Assembly: GCF_003201565.1 (NCBI RefSeq)
Contig: NZ_QJJP01000029.1
Span: forward strand, 1-46,405
Direction: 5' to 3'
Source of the DNA: Nitrosomonas sp. Nm84
GTDB lineage: Bacteria > Pseudomonadota > Gammaproteobacteria > Burkholderiales > Nitrosomonadaceae
Length of the DNA: 46,405 nucleotides
Position 1 is the stretch's first letter. Each line of letters starts with the position of its first letter. Positions 1-8,709 of this stretch are shown here, piece by piece. The notes beneath the pieces were generated by a model, which saw only the letters and a program-made list of their open reading frames with translations, ran no database searches and was not told the origin of the DNA. Made by a program: the position numbers and the translations under genes.

Positions 1-600
1 TAAGTTGCCTTGTTCTCTTTTCTTCATCAACAAATCCTGTCGGTTTTAACTTTCCGTAGTATCGCTTAATTTCTTGACAATTTCCCGACAGTCCCACCGT
101 AGGTTCACTGTTCCTTTGCTACCATGTTCAAGTAGATAGTTAAAAGGTTTAAGAAACACTACAACGTCTAACACATGGTTATTATGACTATCTAAGGATG
201 CTGAAGAACTTAGATTGGATTGAGTGTTATGAATAAAACCTCACCTTGGTATGCTTTTAAAGGTGTTTTAAATAAAACAGCAAGTAATTGAATGTAAATA
301 TGAATTAACACATAAACATCACTGTTTTTTAAGTATCCTCGGGGTTTGGGGCAGACAGCCCCAATATATTTTTGTGAGTGAAACGATCTCGGTAAGTAGG
401 TTAGTATTCATGGATGTTCAATAATGCGTATTAAACTCGCTCAGCCGATTTAAAAGCTACTGAAGGTAGCTTTTGGTGGATTAATTTATTTGGAACGCTT
501 AGGATGCGATCTAATGAAAAATAGGGGTATTTTATAAATACAAAATCTCTATTGTTTTGTTTTTGTAAAAAATTACTTATTTGTCTGACAAATGTGAGTG
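1..600. other. Gene-poor left edge
   Basis: No convincing gene. On the minus strand, roughly 246 down to 46 stays open for about 65 codons and reads protein-like (it contains FLKPFNYLLEHG and LRWDCREIVKKL), but it has no ATG start. It may be the tail of a lost gene. A GGGGC-AGACA-GCCCC hairpin at 348-362 is followed by a T-rich run on the plus strand and could be a terminator. The window end at 46405 and this edge may be adjacent if the molecule is circular, but no overlap is visible. Confidence 0.4.
452..474. terminator. Perfect 9-bp hairpin, bidirectional terminator candidate
   Basis: AAAAGCTAC and GTAGCTTTT form perfect 9-bp arms around a 5-nt loop. The flanking A and T runs mean it could end transcripts from either side, shielding the origin from read-through. 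Seen directly in the sequence; the function is inferred. Confidence 0.5.
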
Positions 601-609
601 TCATAAATG

Positions 610-1042
610 TTATCCACATATTCACATATATGATTAATTAAAGACTAATATAAAAAAGATTAAAAGAAGAAAAGAATAGGGTTTTTTGAATCTTTATATT
701 AATAAATGTAATCATAAAGATATTGGATAATTTTATAAACTAACTGTGAGTCATAATCACCACCTTTCATGAGGTGTGAGTTATAACCACCACATTTTGA
801 TACAGAGTGTGAGTCATAACCACCACATGTGTGAGTCATAACCACTACTTTTTAGTTGAGATGTGAGCTATAACCACCATATTGAACAGAAATATGTGTT
901 TTTTTCTCTGCTGAAATCGGTAAGAATCTGTTAGAAATGTCGCTGTGTGAATTCTAACCACCACTTAATGTGACTTATAACCACCACTTTTTAAATAAAC
1001 TGTGACCTATAGCCACCACAAAGTGTGAGTCATAACCACCAC
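610..1042. repeat. oriV: Origin of vegetative replication (oriV): DnaA box and nine iterons
   Basis: A perfect DnaA box TTATCCACA lies at 610-618, followed by a very A+T-rich stretch (about 630-744) suited to strand opening. Nine 19-bp direct repeats follow, consensus TGTGAGTCATAACCACCAC, at 745-763, 775-793, 808-826, 830-848, 862-880, 946-964, 969-987, 1001-1019 and 1024-1042. Start-to-start distances are 30, 33, 22, 32, 84, 23, 32 and 23 bp, close to whole helical turns, so bound Rep molecules would sit on nearly one face. The last iteron ends 4 bp from the rep stop codon, so the iterons lie at the 3' side of rep rather than at its promoter. Iteron control of copy number is the usual mechanism for this class. 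Confidence 0.9.
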
Positions 1043-1046
1043 ACTA

Positions 1047-2156
1047 TCAGGACTTATTCACAGATATTAGGTTTGGGTCGATGCTATGCTTATCTGAATC
1101 ACTGTTGCGTTTATTGGCGGCCTTTTGTTCGCTAATAAATTCATTTGATGGATATATTATGTATTTAACATCTGTAATTGCGCGGCTTTCTTTACGTTCG
1201 TCTGTTTCATAGTTTGCTATGATATTTTTTTCTTTTAGTTCGTTTAACGCTGAAAGTACTTTCTTTCTGTTATCAATTTCTCTGTTCTGCTGTAATAATC
1301 CGGTGCTTTTCAAATCTGAATACATGAAATGATAGTTATTAATAAGATTTGCATGCCGATAACGATTGATTAATTTCTTGTAAATTAGGCGAGTCAGTTG
1401 CTCATCACAGCTCATTAGGCGATCATAATTAAACTGTCTGTATTCAAGCTGATTTATTGCATGGCTAATAAACAGAGGTAATCTACCGATGTGTTGTGCA
1501 TCGGTGTCAGCCAGATACTCTTCACGGCCAACAGTCACCAAGTCTTGTAGAATGGAACCTTTCCAGATTTCCTTTTTCTCTTTAGAGAGTGTGATTACAC
1601 AAGAACTCATCACTTCTATGGCATGTTTTATTTGATTAATATTTCGGTCGCGACCTCTGGATGCGAGCTCTTTCAAAACCATTCTTAAAGAAAACCGAAC
1701 CCATGTTTCAACCTTGTTGACATCATGAATACCATGATTTTGTATAGTGAGAATTTTTTTTAAAGCTTCTTCCACAAGTTCTTCAGTTATACCAGGGAAG
1801 AACGCTTGATATTTATTATTGCCTTGTTTTATTAAGGCGGGTTGAATACGAACAGTAAAATTACCGCCTTTCTCCGAATAGTTCCATTCATAGGGGTCAG
1901 CATGGCCTGTATCTGTTCTTAATTTCTTTACTTGAGCAGGCGTCAGAAAATATTTCGGAATACTTTCCCATATTTCAACGGTATTTGAAACCTCACTTTT
2001 GTCATTGGTGACAAACTGCGAGAACAGATCAAGCTGAAGGCTTTTGATGTACTTTTCTGGAGGTTTTTTCACTAGCTTATATCGTATATAAGGAATTGCA
2101 CATTTATTTATAGATGCATGCGTAATTGTACTATTAATTTTCTGTGTGTTACTCAT
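1047..2156 (-). CDS. rep: Plasmid replication initiator protein (Rep), 369 aa
   Basis: Predicted to bind the nine iterons immediately 3' of the gene and open oriV with host DnaA. The call rests on the adjacent iterons and on a basic, mostly alpha-helical sequence typical of winged-helix plasmid initiators; I cannot name the exact family. The ATG at 2156 follows GAGG with good spacing (agaggttttgatATG). A near-identical second copy lies at 13618-14649: the bodies differ at only about 15 residues over 300 from KKPPEKYIKSL onwards, but the first 30 residues and the last 20 are unrelated. This copy is the one next to the origin and is presumably the active one. It is transcribed in the same direction as traKLM upstream of it. 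Confidence 0.85.
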   Translation of the reverse strand: MSNTQKINSTITHASINKCAIPYIRYKLVKKPPEKYIKSLQLDLFSQFVTNDKSEVSNTVEIWESIPKYFLTPAQVKKLRTDTGHADPYEWNYSEKGGNFTVRIQPALIKQGNNKYQAFFPGITEELVEEALKKILTIQNHGIHDVNKVETWVRFSLRMVLKELASRGRDRNINQIKHAIEVMSSCVITLSKEKKEIWKGSILQDLVTVGREEYLADTDAQHIGRLPLFISHAINQLEYRQFNYDRLMSCDEQLTRLIYKKLINRYRHANLINNYHFMYSDLKSTGLLQQNREIDNRKKVLSALNELKEKNIIANYETDERKESRAITDVKYIIYPSNEFISEQKAANKRNSDSDKHSIDPNLISVNKS

Positions 2157-2195
2157 ATCAAAACCTCTGAAATATTTTCCCGGATAAGATAAGTC

Positions 2196-2639
2196 CTAGA
2201 AAACAAGTACCATAACCAGGACAGCAATGAAGAACAGGCCTGTGGCCAATAAATTGATGATGGCTGCTTGCCTGGTATTTCTGACTATCGTTGCTATCTC
2301 TTTTATTTTCTCGTTAAAACCCGATTCTATTTTTTGATCGATTGACTCAAAACAGGAATTAATTATTTGTTCGGTTAACAGATTGGTGTTGCGAGAGCTT
2401 GCCTGTAGCAGCGAATTGGCTTTATTTTCCGTAGCTTGTGACCATTGATTGATATTTTCTTCCAAGGTCGAGCGAAAATTATTTAAAAGCACCTGGTGCG
2501 CTTTAATATTTTCCTCAAGCAAGATTTCATTGAGTGTGTGAATCATTAATATCGGATCATCATCCGTGAGGGCAATGCCGTGTTTGGCAGCGACTCTCTC
2601 AATGATCTTATTAAAATGATCCAGATCCGTCGTTGTCAT
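2196..2639 (-). CDS. traM: Conjugal transfer protein TraM, 147 aa
   Basis: Matches RP4 TraM in size, in position as third gene of traK-traL-traM, and in shape. It has a soluble helical N-terminal region with the stretch DDDPILMIHTLNEILLEE near residues 26-43, a coiled-coil-like middle, and one C-terminal membrane segment (about residues 125-146). In RP4, TraM supports efficient transfer and has been treated as a transfer activator; its exact role is unclear. The start overlaps the traL stop by 4 bp, so the two are translationally coupled. Confidence 0.75.
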   Translation of the reverse strand: MTTTDLDHFNKIIERVAAKHGIALTDDDPILMIHTLNEILLEENIKAHQVLLNNFRSTLEENINQWSQATENKANSLLQASSRNTNLLTEQIINSCFESIDQKIESGFNEKIKEIATIVRNTRQAAIINLLATGLFFIAVLVMVLVF

Positions 2640-3367
2640 GCTAGAACAGCGGCTACATTCTCAATGTTGGTGAAAAGCTGTTTCCTGATAATATTTAGCC
2701 GCTGACGCACCATGATGGGCAGGGATTTGCTCTCCAGAGCTTCACTGAAGGTTAATTTGGATTGTAATATTTCACTTAAATCCTTGCCGAAAGTGTCCGC
2801 TTTATAATTAGGGATTCTGATAATGGCTGAAACGCGGCTTTTGTTATCCAGATAAGTTTTCATTTCCTCGAATCTTTTTCCATCCATTTCTATTTCTCCC
2901 CAATAAGGGTTCAACCAAACAACAAACAGCGTATCAATTGGAAAGGATTCGATTAAATTCGCAAATCCTGTAAGGGTGTCGAGTAGCGCCTGGCTGCCTG
3001 TAATGACTGTATGAATAACCAGTTCATGGCCCATGTCTGGAAGCAGGGCAGGGATCTGGTTGCTGATGAGATAGTGCGACATGGGCACAAAGGTACTGGC
3101 ACCGTTGTCAATAATGACGTCACTTTCCGATTTGGCGATGAGTTCAATCAAGTCGTCAAATTTTCTCGGATCAATTTCATCGCCGGACATCACATTAATC
3201 TTTCGCACGTTTAGCTTTTTGAATCCGTGGAATGTCGCATTCACGGGATCTGTATCAACACAAATCAGTTTTTTACCTTTGGCCAGCTTGTGCTGAGCCA
3301 GCGTTGATGCGATGAAAGATTTACCGACACCGCCTTTGCCTTGCAAAATCATATGTATTTTAGCCAT
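2636..3367 (-). CDS. traL: TraL, ParA/MinD-type ATPase of the Tra1 leader operon, 243 aa
   Basis: The N-terminus carries a deviant Walker A motif, GKGGVGKS at residues 10-17, and a ParA-type CVDTDPVNATF segment near residues 36-46, which put it in the ParA/MinD/SIMIBI ATPase group. Length (RP4 TraL is about 241 aa) and position between traK and traM identify it as TraL. In RP4 its role in transfer is auxiliary and poorly defined. The stop codon of traK overlaps its start and its own stop overlaps traM. It is distinct from the partition ATPase at 41523. Confidence 0.85.
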   Translation of the reverse strand: MAKIHMILQGKGGVGKSFIASTLAQHKLAKGKKLICVDTDPVNATFHGFKKLNVRKINVMSGDEIDPRKFDDLIELIAKSESDVIIDNGASTFVPMSHYLISNQIPALLPDMGHELVIHTVITGSQALLDTLTGFANLIESFPIDTLFVVWLNPYWGEIEMDGKRFEEMKTYLDNKSRVSAIIRIPNYKADTFGKDLSEILQSKLTFSEALESKSLPIMVRQRLNIIRKQLFTNIENVAAVLA

Positions 3368-3708
3368 CAGATTAACTCCTCTTTATCAATTGACGAACGA
3401 TAGTTAAAGCCATGGTTATCCGGTTCCCGAGAAATGCCGGCTACCGGCTGCCCGTGCTTCTTCCTTGCAGATAAATCATCCGGTTTAGCAAAAATGTGCC
3501 TTTTGACAAGATTCCTGAACCAGAGATAGGAACAACCTATTTTTTTCTCATCTTTTAGAGTCGACCATATTTGTCGCATTGACCAGCCGTCATAAAGTGA
3601 CTGGCTGATTTCTGTTTTCAGAGCCAGGAAAGCAGGTTCATATAAATTCCTGCGACCTGGATTCTTCTGCTCTCTCATAGAGATTCGTTCGGATAACGAT
3701 GGGTTCAT
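3367..3708 (-). CDS. traK: TraK, oriT-binding relaxosome accessory protein, 113 aa
   Basis: First gene left of oriT and divergent from traJ, exactly as in RP4. The middle contains SLYDGWSMRQIWSTL and SYLWFRNLVKRHI (around residues 37-72), a DNA-binding pattern typical of TraK-type proteins. In RP4, TraK wraps intrinsically curved DNA beside nic and helps TraI nick. I prefer the ATG at 3708 because AGGA precedes it by 7 nt; the frame is open upstream to a TTG at 3747 with no comparable ribosome site. It overlaps traL by 1 bp. Confidence 0.75.
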   Translation of the reverse strand: MNPSLSERISMREQKNPGRRNLYEPAFLALKTEISQSLYDGWSMRQIWSTLKDEKKIGCSYLWFRNLVKRHIFAKPDDLSARKKHGQPVAGISREPDNHGFNYRSSIDKEELI

Positions 3709-3747
3709 GGCAAATTCCTGACTGTTATTTGGCGTAAAAATATTCAA

Positions 3748-4073
3748 ATTAATTACAGTATCTATTGGGTATTTATTTACTTCCTGTTTAGTTTAATTTG
3801 ACTTACAACTATCTGTATTTGGTGCATATAAAGACAAGCTACAGATACTTTTTAGTATTGTTTAAATATTATTATATCCATATATTATACGTTTTCAATG
3901 TATTTGTTTAATGATAATATCTCTCGTGTAAACAAACTCTACCGGGCAAGATATGTGAAGTTAGCTAACTTTTAAAAAAGTTAACTCACATCACAAGGGT
4001 CTTATTCGCACATGTGCTCAACGAATCTTGCTCTGCGAGGCTATCAACGCCAGAATAATTTTTGAGGTGCGTC
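3748..4073. promoter_or_regulatory. traK-traJ divergent intergenic region
   Basis: This 326-bp interval must hold the divergent promoters for the traKLM and traJIGF operons as well as oriT. Its left part (3760-3930) is very A+T-rich, with runs such as AATATTATTATATCC, suggesting bent DNA of the kind TraK binds in RP4. I did not find a single clear sigma-70 promoter that stands out from the A+T background. Confidence 0.5.
3930..4050. other. oriT: RP4-type origin of transfer (oriT)
   Basis: On the minus strand the segment 3943-3960 reads CTTCACATATCTTGCCCGG. As I recall it, the RP4 nic region reads CTTCACCTATCCTG^CCCGG, which places nic on the minus strand between the complements of 3947 and 3946. 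Next to it, 3964-3973 and 3976-3985 form an inverted repeat (GCTAACTTTT/AAAAGTTAAC) where RP4 has its TraJ-binding repeat. Further right, TTATTCGCAC (about 4003-4012), GTGCTCAACG (4014-4023) and TGCTCTGCGAGGCT (4029-4042) match conserved blocks of the RP4 traJ leader. Between the blocks the DNA is AT-rich and unlike RP4. The site lies between divergent traK and traJ, as expected. Confidence 0.88.
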
Positions 4074-4427
4074 ATGGTTCAAAAGCGGCTATTACATCTT
4101 CGAGTGCCTGTAACGCTGGATGAAGAGCAGGGAATCAGAACAAAAGCACGTGACACGGGTTTGTCAGTGGCCAGATACATGCGTCAGGTGAGTCTGGGAT
4201 ACCTTGTGCCGAGTGCCATCGATAATCAGCAAGTAGAGAAATTATTAAGAATTAACGGCGATTTGGGCAGGGTAGGGGGGTTGTTAAAGATGTGGCTGAC
4301 CAATGATGTCCGGCTAAAAATAACCAGCAAGGCAGAAATTGAAGCGACTCTGGTTGCCATACGCACAACGCAAAACGCTATGCTGGATGCGATCCTGGAA
4401 CTCAGAAACAAAAAGACAAATACTTAA
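4074..4427 (+). CDS. traJ: TraJ/MobC-type relaxosome protein, 117 aa
   Basis: Small ribbon-helix-helix DNA-binding protein. The N-terminal LLHLRVPVTLDEEQGI gives the beta-strand and LSVARYMRQVSLG the second helix; the remainder is helical, as in RP4 TraJ (about 123 aa). It should bind the inverted repeat beside nic and recruit TraI. The ATG at 4074 has GAGG 6 nt upstream; the frame also extends to a TTG at 4062, but that would place the ribosome site inside the coding region. It ends 15 bp before traI. Confidence 0.85.
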   Translation: MVQKRLLHLRVPVTLDEEQGIRTKARDTGLSVARYMRQVSLGYLVPSAIDNQQVEKLLRINGDLGRVGGLLKMWLTNDVRLKITSKAEIEATLVAIRTTQNAMLDAILELRNKKTNT

Positions 4428-4442
4428 CGGTTAATTATTGCG

Positions 4443-6068
4443 ATGATCGCTAAAATCATACCCATCAAATCAGTGCGAAGAAGTAACTTCTCTGCGCTGA
4501 TACAGTACTTAACTGATCCTCAAGACAAGAGTGAGCGCGTCAGTCAGATCAAGGTATCAAACTGTTATTCAGATGATCAGATGGCGGCACTCATTGAGAT
4601 ACAAAATACACAAGAAATGAATAAGCGCGCCAAATCAGATAAAACCTGCCATTTGGTGCTGAGTTTCCCTGAAGGAGAGCGTTTATCCTTTAAGAGTCTC
4701 AATGCAATTGAAGAGCGATTCTGTGATGCTTTGGGTTTTACTGGTCATCAACGCATCAGCGTAGTCCACGATGACACCAATAACCTGCACGTGCATATCG
4801 CCATCAACAAGATTCACCCAAAAAACCTCACAATCCATAACCCTTACTATGATTACAAAAAAGTAGCGAAGCTTTGTGAGCAAATCGAACAGGAATATGG
4901 CTTAACAAAAGTTAACCATGAAACCGTGAGCGATAAAGCTTCCAGAGTAGCGCAGGAAATTGAAACCAGAACAGGTGTGGAGAGTTTGCTTGGCTGGATC
5001 AGGCGCGAGGTACTCACTGAAATCAAACACGTGGACAACTGGCAGGATTTACATCGGGTGTTAGCCACGCATGGTCTTACCATTAAAGAGCATGGCAACG
5101 GGTTTGTATTGGTTGCCAATAATAATGTGGCCGTTAAAGCCAGTTCGGTTGATCGCTCTCTCTCCAAAGGGAATTTAACTCAAAGACTGGGTGCATTTAT
5201 ACCTAGTGAGCATTCTGATCAACCTTCGCGTTCGGACACCAAACAATACCAGCCGAGACCGCTACAAAACCGAATAGATACTTCAAGGCTCTATGCAAGA
5301 TACCAGCAAGAACAAGCGGATAGCGTCAGACAGCGCACTACTCAATGGGCCATGCTGCGACACACAAGGGATCAGCTCATTGAACGTGCCAAACGGGAAG
5401 CAAAACTCAAGCGCAATCTCATTAAAAGCATCAAAGCTGGGAGATTGGCAAAGAAAGCGCTGCATGCAATCGCCCATCAGCAGTTCAAAACAACTATAGC
5501 AGTCATTAAAAGTGATTATCAAGAAGCCTACCAGCACTCTAAAGCCAATCATTCCAGAACGGGGTGGCTGGATTGGTTAGCAAAAGAAGCCAAGCTTGGC
5601 AATGCTGAAGCATTGGCTGTTTTGCGATCCAGAAGAGTTGGTCAATTTAAGGGTAACCAGGTATCGGCTAAGCAAAGCAGTGATGGTTTCAGTACTGATG
5701 GCTACTTCAAGGATAGTTTTGTTGAATCGATCACTAAAATCGGCACAGTCACTTATCAAGCAGGATCAACCACCATACGCGATGACGGTAAACGGCTCAT
5801 CGTCCTGCCAGATACATCGCACGAAGCCTTGGCGGATATTTTGCAAGTGGCCATGAAGAAGTACGGCAGCCATCTTGCTATCAGTGGAACTGAATCGTTT
5901 CGTCTTCAGATAGCACAGGTTGCGGTACAAAACCAAATGCGCATCACTTTTGATGACAAGCGGCTTGAACAATACCGTCAGCAGTTAATGAAACAGCACA
6001 GGGTAAATAGCGCGCAATTGGTAGGTCGGCAACGATCCACTACTTCAACTCCCAGAAGGGGTCTTTAA
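4443..6068 (+). CDS. traI: TraI relaxase, MOBP family, 541 aa
   Basis: Nicks oriT and stays covalently bound to the 5' end of the transferred strand. The N-terminal about 250 residues follow RP4 TraI closely: catalytic Tyr22 (ALIQY), Ser74 (HLVLSF) and metal-binding His109, His116 and His118 in HDDTNNLHVHIAINKIHP. RP4 TraI is about 732 aa, so this one has a much shorter C-terminus. A segment near residues 455-520 (LPDTSHEALADILQVAM) resembles the LPD7-type domain common at relaxase ends. The stop overlaps the traG start (TAATG), indicating coupled translation. Confidence 0.95.
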   Translation: MIAKIIPIKSVRRSNFSALIQYLTDPQDKSERVSQIKVSNCYSDDQMAALIEIQNTQEMNKRAKSDKTCHLVLSFPEGERLSFKSLNAIEERFCDALGFTGHQRISVVHDDTNNLHVHIAINKIHPKNLTIHNPYYDYKKVAKLCEQIEQEYGLTKVNHETVSDKASRVAQEIETRTGVESLLGWIRREVLTEIKHVDNWQDLHRVLATHGLTIKEHGNGFVLVANNNVAVKASSVDRSLSKGNLTQRLGAFIPSEHSDQPSRSDTKQYQPRPLQNRIDTSRLYARYQQEQADSVRQRTTQWAMLRHTRDQLIERAKREAKLKRNLIKSIKAGRLAKKALHAIAHQQFKTTIAVIKSDYQEAYQHSKANHSRTGWLDWLAKEAKLGNAEALAVLRSRRVGQFKGNQVSAKQSSDGFSTDGYFKDSFVESITKIGTVTYQAGSTTIRDDGKRLIVLPDTSHEALADILQVAMKKYGSHLAISGTESFRLQIAQVAVQNQMRITFDDKRLEQYRQQLMKQHRVNSAQLVGRQRSTTSTPRRGL

Positions 6069-7903
6069 TGAATAAAAACAGTCTATTAAATAAAAACAAT
6101 AGGAATGTTAAGAAGGATGCGCTCATCGTTCGGCTATTATCCCTTGTGTGTCTGATCGGAGGATTGCAGGTAGCCACCCAGTATTTTGCGTACAAATTCA
6201 ATTATCAGCCGCAATTAGGCGCACACCTTTTTCACATTTATGAGCCCTGGTCAATTCTGTTATGGGCAGGAAAATGGTATTCCCAGTATTCAGGCATCAT
6301 CGATCTGGCGGCAGGTTTTGGCATTTTATTTTCAAGCATCGGTTTGATATTGGTGCTGGTCATCAAAATGGTGCTGGCTAATTCATCCAGAACCAATCAG
6401 GGGTTACATGGATCAGCCAGATGGGCAGATAAGCAGGACATTGTAGCCGCAGGACTGCTTTCAACAGGCAAGAATAATCATAATGATGCAGTTTATGTCG
6501 GCGGCTGGCGGGATAATTCCGGCAAAACCCACTATCTGAAACACAGCGGCCCGGAACATGTGTTGTGCTATGCCCCGACTCGCTCTGGCAAAGGGGTGAG
6601 TCTCGTCATACCGACTCTGCTTTCCTGGACTCAGAGTGCAGTCATTACTGATCTCAAAGGTGAGTTATGGGCATTGACCGCCGGTTGGAGAAAGCATCAT
6701 GCTAAGAACAAGGTGTTGCGCTTTGATCCGGCATCAACCAGTAGCGCGCACTGGAATCCGTTGGATGAAATCCAGATTGGCAGTGGCATGGAAGTCGCCG
6801 ATGTTCAAAACCTGACCACCTTAATCGTTGATCCGGATGGCAAGGGATTACAAACCCACTGGCAGAAGACCAGCCAGGCACTTCTTGTGGGTGTGATTTT
6901 GCATGTATTGTATAAATCGCAGCGAGAAGGAACTCCGGCCAACTTATCGACTGTCGATTCAATGCTATCTGATCCAGATCGCGATATCAAAGAGCTTTGG
7001 ATGGAAATGGCCATGCAGGATTATCTGGATGGTAAAAGCCATCCCGTGATTGCAGCGAGTGCGCGAGATATGCTCGATCGCCCGGAGGAAGAAGCAGGTT
7101 CAGTTTTATCAACCGCTAAATCCTATCTATCCTTGTATCGAGATCCGATCGTGGCCAACAATATCAGCACTTCGGATTTTACAATCCGTGACCTCATGCA
7201 CCATGAACATCCTGTCAGTTTGTATATTGTTTCACACCCCAATGACAAATCGCGGTTGCGTCCTTTAATCCGCATTCTGATCAATATGATCATCAGAATG
7301 CTGGCGGATAGAATAACGTTTAAAGGTGGTCAACCAGCTGCGCATTACAAACACAAGCTGTTATTGATGCTGGACGAATTCCCAAGTCTTGGAAAACTTG
7401 AAATCTTCCAGGAATCCCTCGCGTTTATCGCAGGCTACGGCATCAAAGCCTATCTGATCTGCCAGGACTTAAATCAGCTTAAAAGCCGTGAAACCGGCTA
7501 CGGGCACGATGAAGCGATCACTTCCAATTGTCACATCCAGACCGCATTTGCACCCAACCGGATTGAAACGGCGGAGCATCTATCCAAACTGACCGGACAA
7601 ACCACAGTTATTAAAGAGCAGATTACTACCAGTGGCCGCCGGTCATCGATGATGCATGGACATGTCACCCGTACCCTACAGGAGACGCAGCGTGCATTAT
7701 TAACGCCGGATGAGTGTATGCGACTGCCCGGCCCCATGAAAGATGCTGAAGGCAAGATCACCCAACCGGGCGACATGATTATTTATGTAGCCGGTTTCCC
7801 CGCGATCTATGGCACGCAGCCTTTGTACTTTCAGGATGAAACCTTTACGGCACGGGCAAAAGTTAACTCCCCGAGCTTCAACGACAAATTAACCGGATTG
7901 TGA
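6068..7903 (+). CDS. traG: TraG/VirD4-type coupling protein, 611 aa
   Basis: Hexameric inner-membrane ATPase that links the relaxosome to the secretion channel. Two or three N-terminal membrane segments (about residues 20-110) precede the nucleotide-binding domain. Walker A is APTRSGKGVS near residues 169-178; Walker B is LLLMLDEFPSLG with D436/E437. Length is close to RP4 TraG (635 aa). It starts on the A of the traI stop and ends inside the traF start, consistent with a tightly packed traIGF operon. Confidence 0.95.
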   Translation: MNKNSLLNKNNRNVKKDALIVRLLSLVCLIGGLQVATQYFAYKFNYQPQLGAHLFHIYEPWSILLWAGKWYSQYSGIIDLAAGFGILFSSIGLILVLVIKMVLANSSRTNQGLHGSARWADKQDIVAAGLLSTGKNNHNDAVYVGGWRDNSGKTHYLKHSGPEHVLCYAPTRSGKGVSLVIPTLLSWTQSAVITDLKGELWALTAGWRKHHAKNKVLRFDPASTSSAHWNPLDEIQIGSGMEVADVQNLTTLIVDPDGKGLQTHWQKTSQALLVGVILHVLYKSQREGTPANLSTVDSMLSDPDRDIKELWMEMAMQDYLDGKSHPVIAASARDMLDRPEEEAGSVLSTAKSYLSLYRDPIVANNISTSDFTIRDLMHHEHPVSLYIVSHPNDKSRLRPLIRILINMIIRMLADRITFKGGQPAAHYKHKLLLMLDEFPSLGKLEIFQESLAFIAGYGIKAYLICQDLNQLKSRETGYGHDEAITSNCHIQTAFAPNRIETAEHLSKLTGQTTVIKEQITTSGRRSSMMHGHVTRTLQETQRALLTPDECMRLPGPMKDAEGKITQPGDMIIYVAGFPAIYGTQPLYFQDETFTARAKVNSPSFNDKLTGL

Positions 7904-8472
7904 AAGACCTGGCACGCATGAGAATCAACTTCATGAAAAAACCAATCAAAATCCTGGCTGTTTCTGTTCTGGCAGTGAGCGTTAGCCTATTTGTGCTGAG
8001 TATTGGTTTTCAAATCAGCGGGATTTATATCAATACCACGCCAAGTTTGCCGGTGGGTTTCTACAAGGTCGTTGAGGAACCAATTGTCAGCGGCGCGTAT
8101 GTCGCCTTCTGCCCACCACAGAATGTGGTTTTTGATATGGCCAAGGATCGATCCTACATCAATCCAGGGGATTGTCCGGGCGGTTATGGTTTGTTGCTGA
8201 AACGTGTGTTTGCACAATCCGGAGATACGGTTTCCATCGATCAGGCTGGCATCTTTGTGAATGGTGAACATTTACCTAACAGCGCTCAGCTAACGGCCGA
8301 TGCTGAGGGTCATCCATTACCGCAATACCGGCTGGAAGCTGTGCTGGATGATGCTGAGTATCTACTGCTATCCGATTTAAACCCACAATCCTTTGATGCG
8401 CGCTATTTCGGGTTGATTGCGCGTGATCAGGTTCAACAGGTTGTACGTCCGATTTTTACCTGGAGTCATTAA
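7900..8472 (+). CDS. traF: TraF, S26-family conjugative peptidase (pilin cyclase), 190 aa
   Basis: Signal-peptidase-I-like enzyme. In RP4 it trims and circularises the TrbC pilin. A membrane anchor (about residues 17-37) is followed by the Ser box TTPSLPVGFY with Ser49 and the Lys box LLLKRVFAQSGDTV with Lys101. The 52-residue spacing equals the Ser37/Lys89 spacing of RP4 TraF. Cys71 and Cys92 could form a disulfide. The GTG at 7900 overlaps the traG stop; an ATG at 7933 (MKKPIKIL) is a plausible alternative and would still keep the anchor. Confidence 0.92.
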   Translation: MKDLARMRINFMKKPIKILAVSVLAVSVSLFVLSIGFQISGIYINTTPSLPVGFYKVVEEPIVSGAYVAFCPPQNVVFDMAKDRSYINPGDCPGGYGLLLKRVFAQSGDTVSIDQAGIFVNGEHLPNSAQLTADAEGHPLPQYRLEAVLDDAEYLLLSDLNPQSFDARYFGLIARDQVQQVVRPIFTWSH

Positions 8473-8490
8473 TTAAAAGGAGTCAACGCC

Positions 8491-8709
8491 ATGCATAGAC
8501 CGCAGATTGATGCTGAAACAAACAATCCTGACATACAAGAAGTCATAACGGACAAGCTGCTCGATGCAGAAATACCGGGCTTCCAGGCTGAATTTGATCC
8601 GTTAGAGGCGCAAATGTTAGGCGCATTTACGGAAGACGCCTTAAGTGAACAGGATGCGCTGGATAGCACGATTGATCATGTAGCGGAGGTTGAAGATGAA
8701 AGAGGCTAA
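8491..8709 (+). CDS. Small acidic protein between traF and traC, 72 aa
   Basis: Unrecognised small, strongly acidic protein. It includes [19 protein letters not shown] and [12 protein letters not shown]; this composition suggests a soluble partner or an inhibitor-like protein. It occupies the place where RP4 carries traE and traD, but I see no similarity that would justify either name. AAGGAG precedes the ATG at a good distance. Its end overlaps the start of the primase gene, so the two are probably co-translated. Confidence 0.7.
   Translation: MHRPQIDAETNNPDIQEVITDKLLDAEIPGFQAEFDPLEAQMLGAFTEDALSEQDALDSTIDHVAEVEDERG

Noticed and set aside
431..625. 64-codon minus-strand frame beside the origin
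   Set aside because: Contains the terminator-like hairpin and the DnaA box; low-complexity AT-rich translation and no recognisable motif.
745..1042. Possible CRISPR-like array
   Set aside because: Repeats are 19 bp with very short, uneven spacers next to rep and a DnaA box; they are iterons.
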